Positions 63,267-64,000 of a DNA stretch of 64,000 nucleotides are shown piece after piece. The stretch's first letter is position 1. The number at the start of each line of letters is the position of its first letter. Source of the stretch: Agrobacterium pusense (GTDB lineage: Bacteria; Pseudomonadota; Alphaproteobacteria; Rhizobiales; Rhizobiaceae); the NCBI RefSeq assembly GCF_900102105.1, contig NZ_FNBB01000012.1, positions 1 through 64,000 of the forward strand, given 5' to 3'. Position numbers and translations under genes: made by a program. The notes beneath the pieces were generated by a model, which did not search any database, was not told where the DNA came from, and saw only the letters and a list, made by a program, of their open reading frames with translations.

Positions 63267-64000
63267 TTACTGTCTTTCCTTGACATGGTTTTCATAACGG
63301 GCGCGCGCCGGGCCGATTTCGGCGCGGTCTGAGACTTCAGGCACCGCGACATCCCACCAGTGGCCACCGGCTCTCGGGGTCGGATAGGGGTCGGTATCGA
63401 TGACGATGACGGTCGTGCGGGTGGAGGCGCGGGCGGCGGCGAGGGCCTCTTCCAGTTCGGTTATGGTCGAAACCTTGCGTGCATCCGCGCCCATCGAGCC
63501 GGCATGGGCGACGAAGTCGATGGCGATGGGATTGACGTTGGTATGGGCGTAGAGGTTGTTGAACTCCGCGCCGCCGGTTTCCATCTGCAGACGGTTGATG
63601 CAGCCGTAACCCCTGTTGTCGGTAATGACGAGCGTGATCTTCACGCCCATGGCGACCGATGTGGCAAGCTCGGAATTCATCATCATGTAAGAGCCATCGC
63701 CGACCATGACGATCACGTCCCGGTCCGGTTCCGCCATCTTGATGCCGAGACCGCCGGCGACCTCGTAACCCATGCAGGAGAAGCCGTATTCCATGTGATA
63801 GGAAAGCGGCAGCTTGGATTTCCAGAGCTGGTGCAACTCGCCCGGCATGGTGCCGGCCGCGCACATGACGACGGTATTGTCGCGCGACTGGCGCTGGACA
63901 GCACCGATGACCTGCATGTCGGTCGGCAGGCTGTTTGCGTGCTCTTCGCCCGGCGCCGCCGTATCGGCATCGGCCTTTTCGAACCATGCTGCCTTGAGGC
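63267..64000 (-). CDS. iolD: 3D-trihydroxycyclohexane-1,2-dione acylhydrolase, C-terminal part (truncated by window end)
   Basis: The C-terminal 244 codons of a thiamine-diphosphate enzyme that opens the inositol ring; the reading continues past the window. The ThDP-binding motif is [19 protein letters not shown] (about 140 residues from the stop), followed by [34 protein letters not shown] and the [19 protein letters not shown] block are typical of IolD. The stop is 1 bp before iolE. A shared transcript with iolE and iolB is clear, and iolC probably lies upstream beyond the window. Confidence 0.93.
   Translation of the reverse strand, partial: LKAAWFEKADADTAAPGEEHANSLPTDMQVIGAVQRQSRDNTVVMCAAGTMPGELHQLWKSKLPLSYHMEYGFSCMGYEVAGGLGIKMAEPDRDVIVMVGDGSYMMMNSELATSVAMGVKITLVITDNRGYGCINRLQMETGGAEFNNLYAHTNVNPIAIDFVAHAGSMGADARKVSTITELEEALAAARASTRTTVIVIDTDPYPTPRAGGHWWDVAVPEVSDRAEIGPARARYENHVKERQ

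Overview
The window reads as a chromosomal segment of a Rhizobiaceae bacterium, most likely the Agrobacterium tumefaciens complex. The reasons are GC-rich coding with alphaproteobacterial gene content (two-box sitABCD manganese uptake, emrR-emrAB efflux, a TrhO/CYTH/CHAD set, an iolD-E-B cluster) and dense families of intergenic palindromic repeats of the rhizobial type. No phage, integrase, transposase, rRNA, tRNA or CRISPR array was seen. This assignment is by pattern and was not checked against a database.

Layout. 1-5 kb: the tail of a polyol-uptake operon, with a mannitol dehydrogenase, a HAD phosphatase and an FGGY sugar kinase, facing an RpiR-type regulator. 5-12.6 kb: an EI24 membrane protein overlapping nth, a DUF2244 protein, an Ada-like methyltransferase, a SorC-type regulator divergent from transaldolase, and an IclR regulator divergent from an SDR dehydrogenase. 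12.6-16.3 kb: the sitABCD Mn/Fe ABC transporter with two Mur-type boxes. 16.4-24.5 kb: lysS, a second-type gltX, an SLC13 permease, a GIY-YIG protein sitting between two direct copies of a 115-bp repeat, and a TerC protein. 24.5-28.2 kb: emrR-emrAB. 28.4-35.4 kb: a PPOX protein and a LacI regulator sharing a 16-bp operator-like palindrome, then xylB-xylA and a GH1 beta-glucosidase. 35.6-39.2 kb: a nitroreductase and metNIQ. 39.4-46.9 kb: a GGDEF-EAL protein, trhO, the CYTH-CHAD pair, KDPG aldolase, a DUF533 protein whose ribosome-binding site lies in a hairpin, and a GNAT acetyltransferase. 46.9-51.7 kb: a NicO/DUF1007 metal transporter next to an outer-membrane barrel, a small secreted Asn/Gly repeat protein, and an Omp25-type protein. 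51.8-57.4 kb: an MFS exporter, a WD40 protein with a His-rich COG0523 GTPase, and a creatininase-family protein divergent from MarR. 57.4-64 kb: a LacI regulator, a 2-hydroxyacid dehydrogenase, a Gfo/Idh/MocA dehydrogenase and iolB-iolE-iolD (iolD is cut by the window end).

Function. Much of the window is carbohydrate catabolism: polyols, xylose, beta-glucosides and inositol enter through dedicated operons, each with its own one-component regulator (RpiR, SorC, IclR, two LacI). Transaldolase and KDPG aldolase connect these to the pentose-phosphate and Entner-Doudoroff routes. Metal handling (sitABCD, NicO/DUF1007, the COG0523 GTPase, perhaps TerC) and detoxification (EmrAB, nitroreductase, Ada) make up most of the rest.

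The most distinctive non-coding content is at least four families of palindromic intergenic repeats. One is a 115-bp modular element with seven near-complete copies and several reduced ones. Repeats lie inside or beside operons (xylB-xylA, iolE-iolB, lysS-gltX), and one pair of direct copies brackets a low-GC GIY-YIG nuclease gene.
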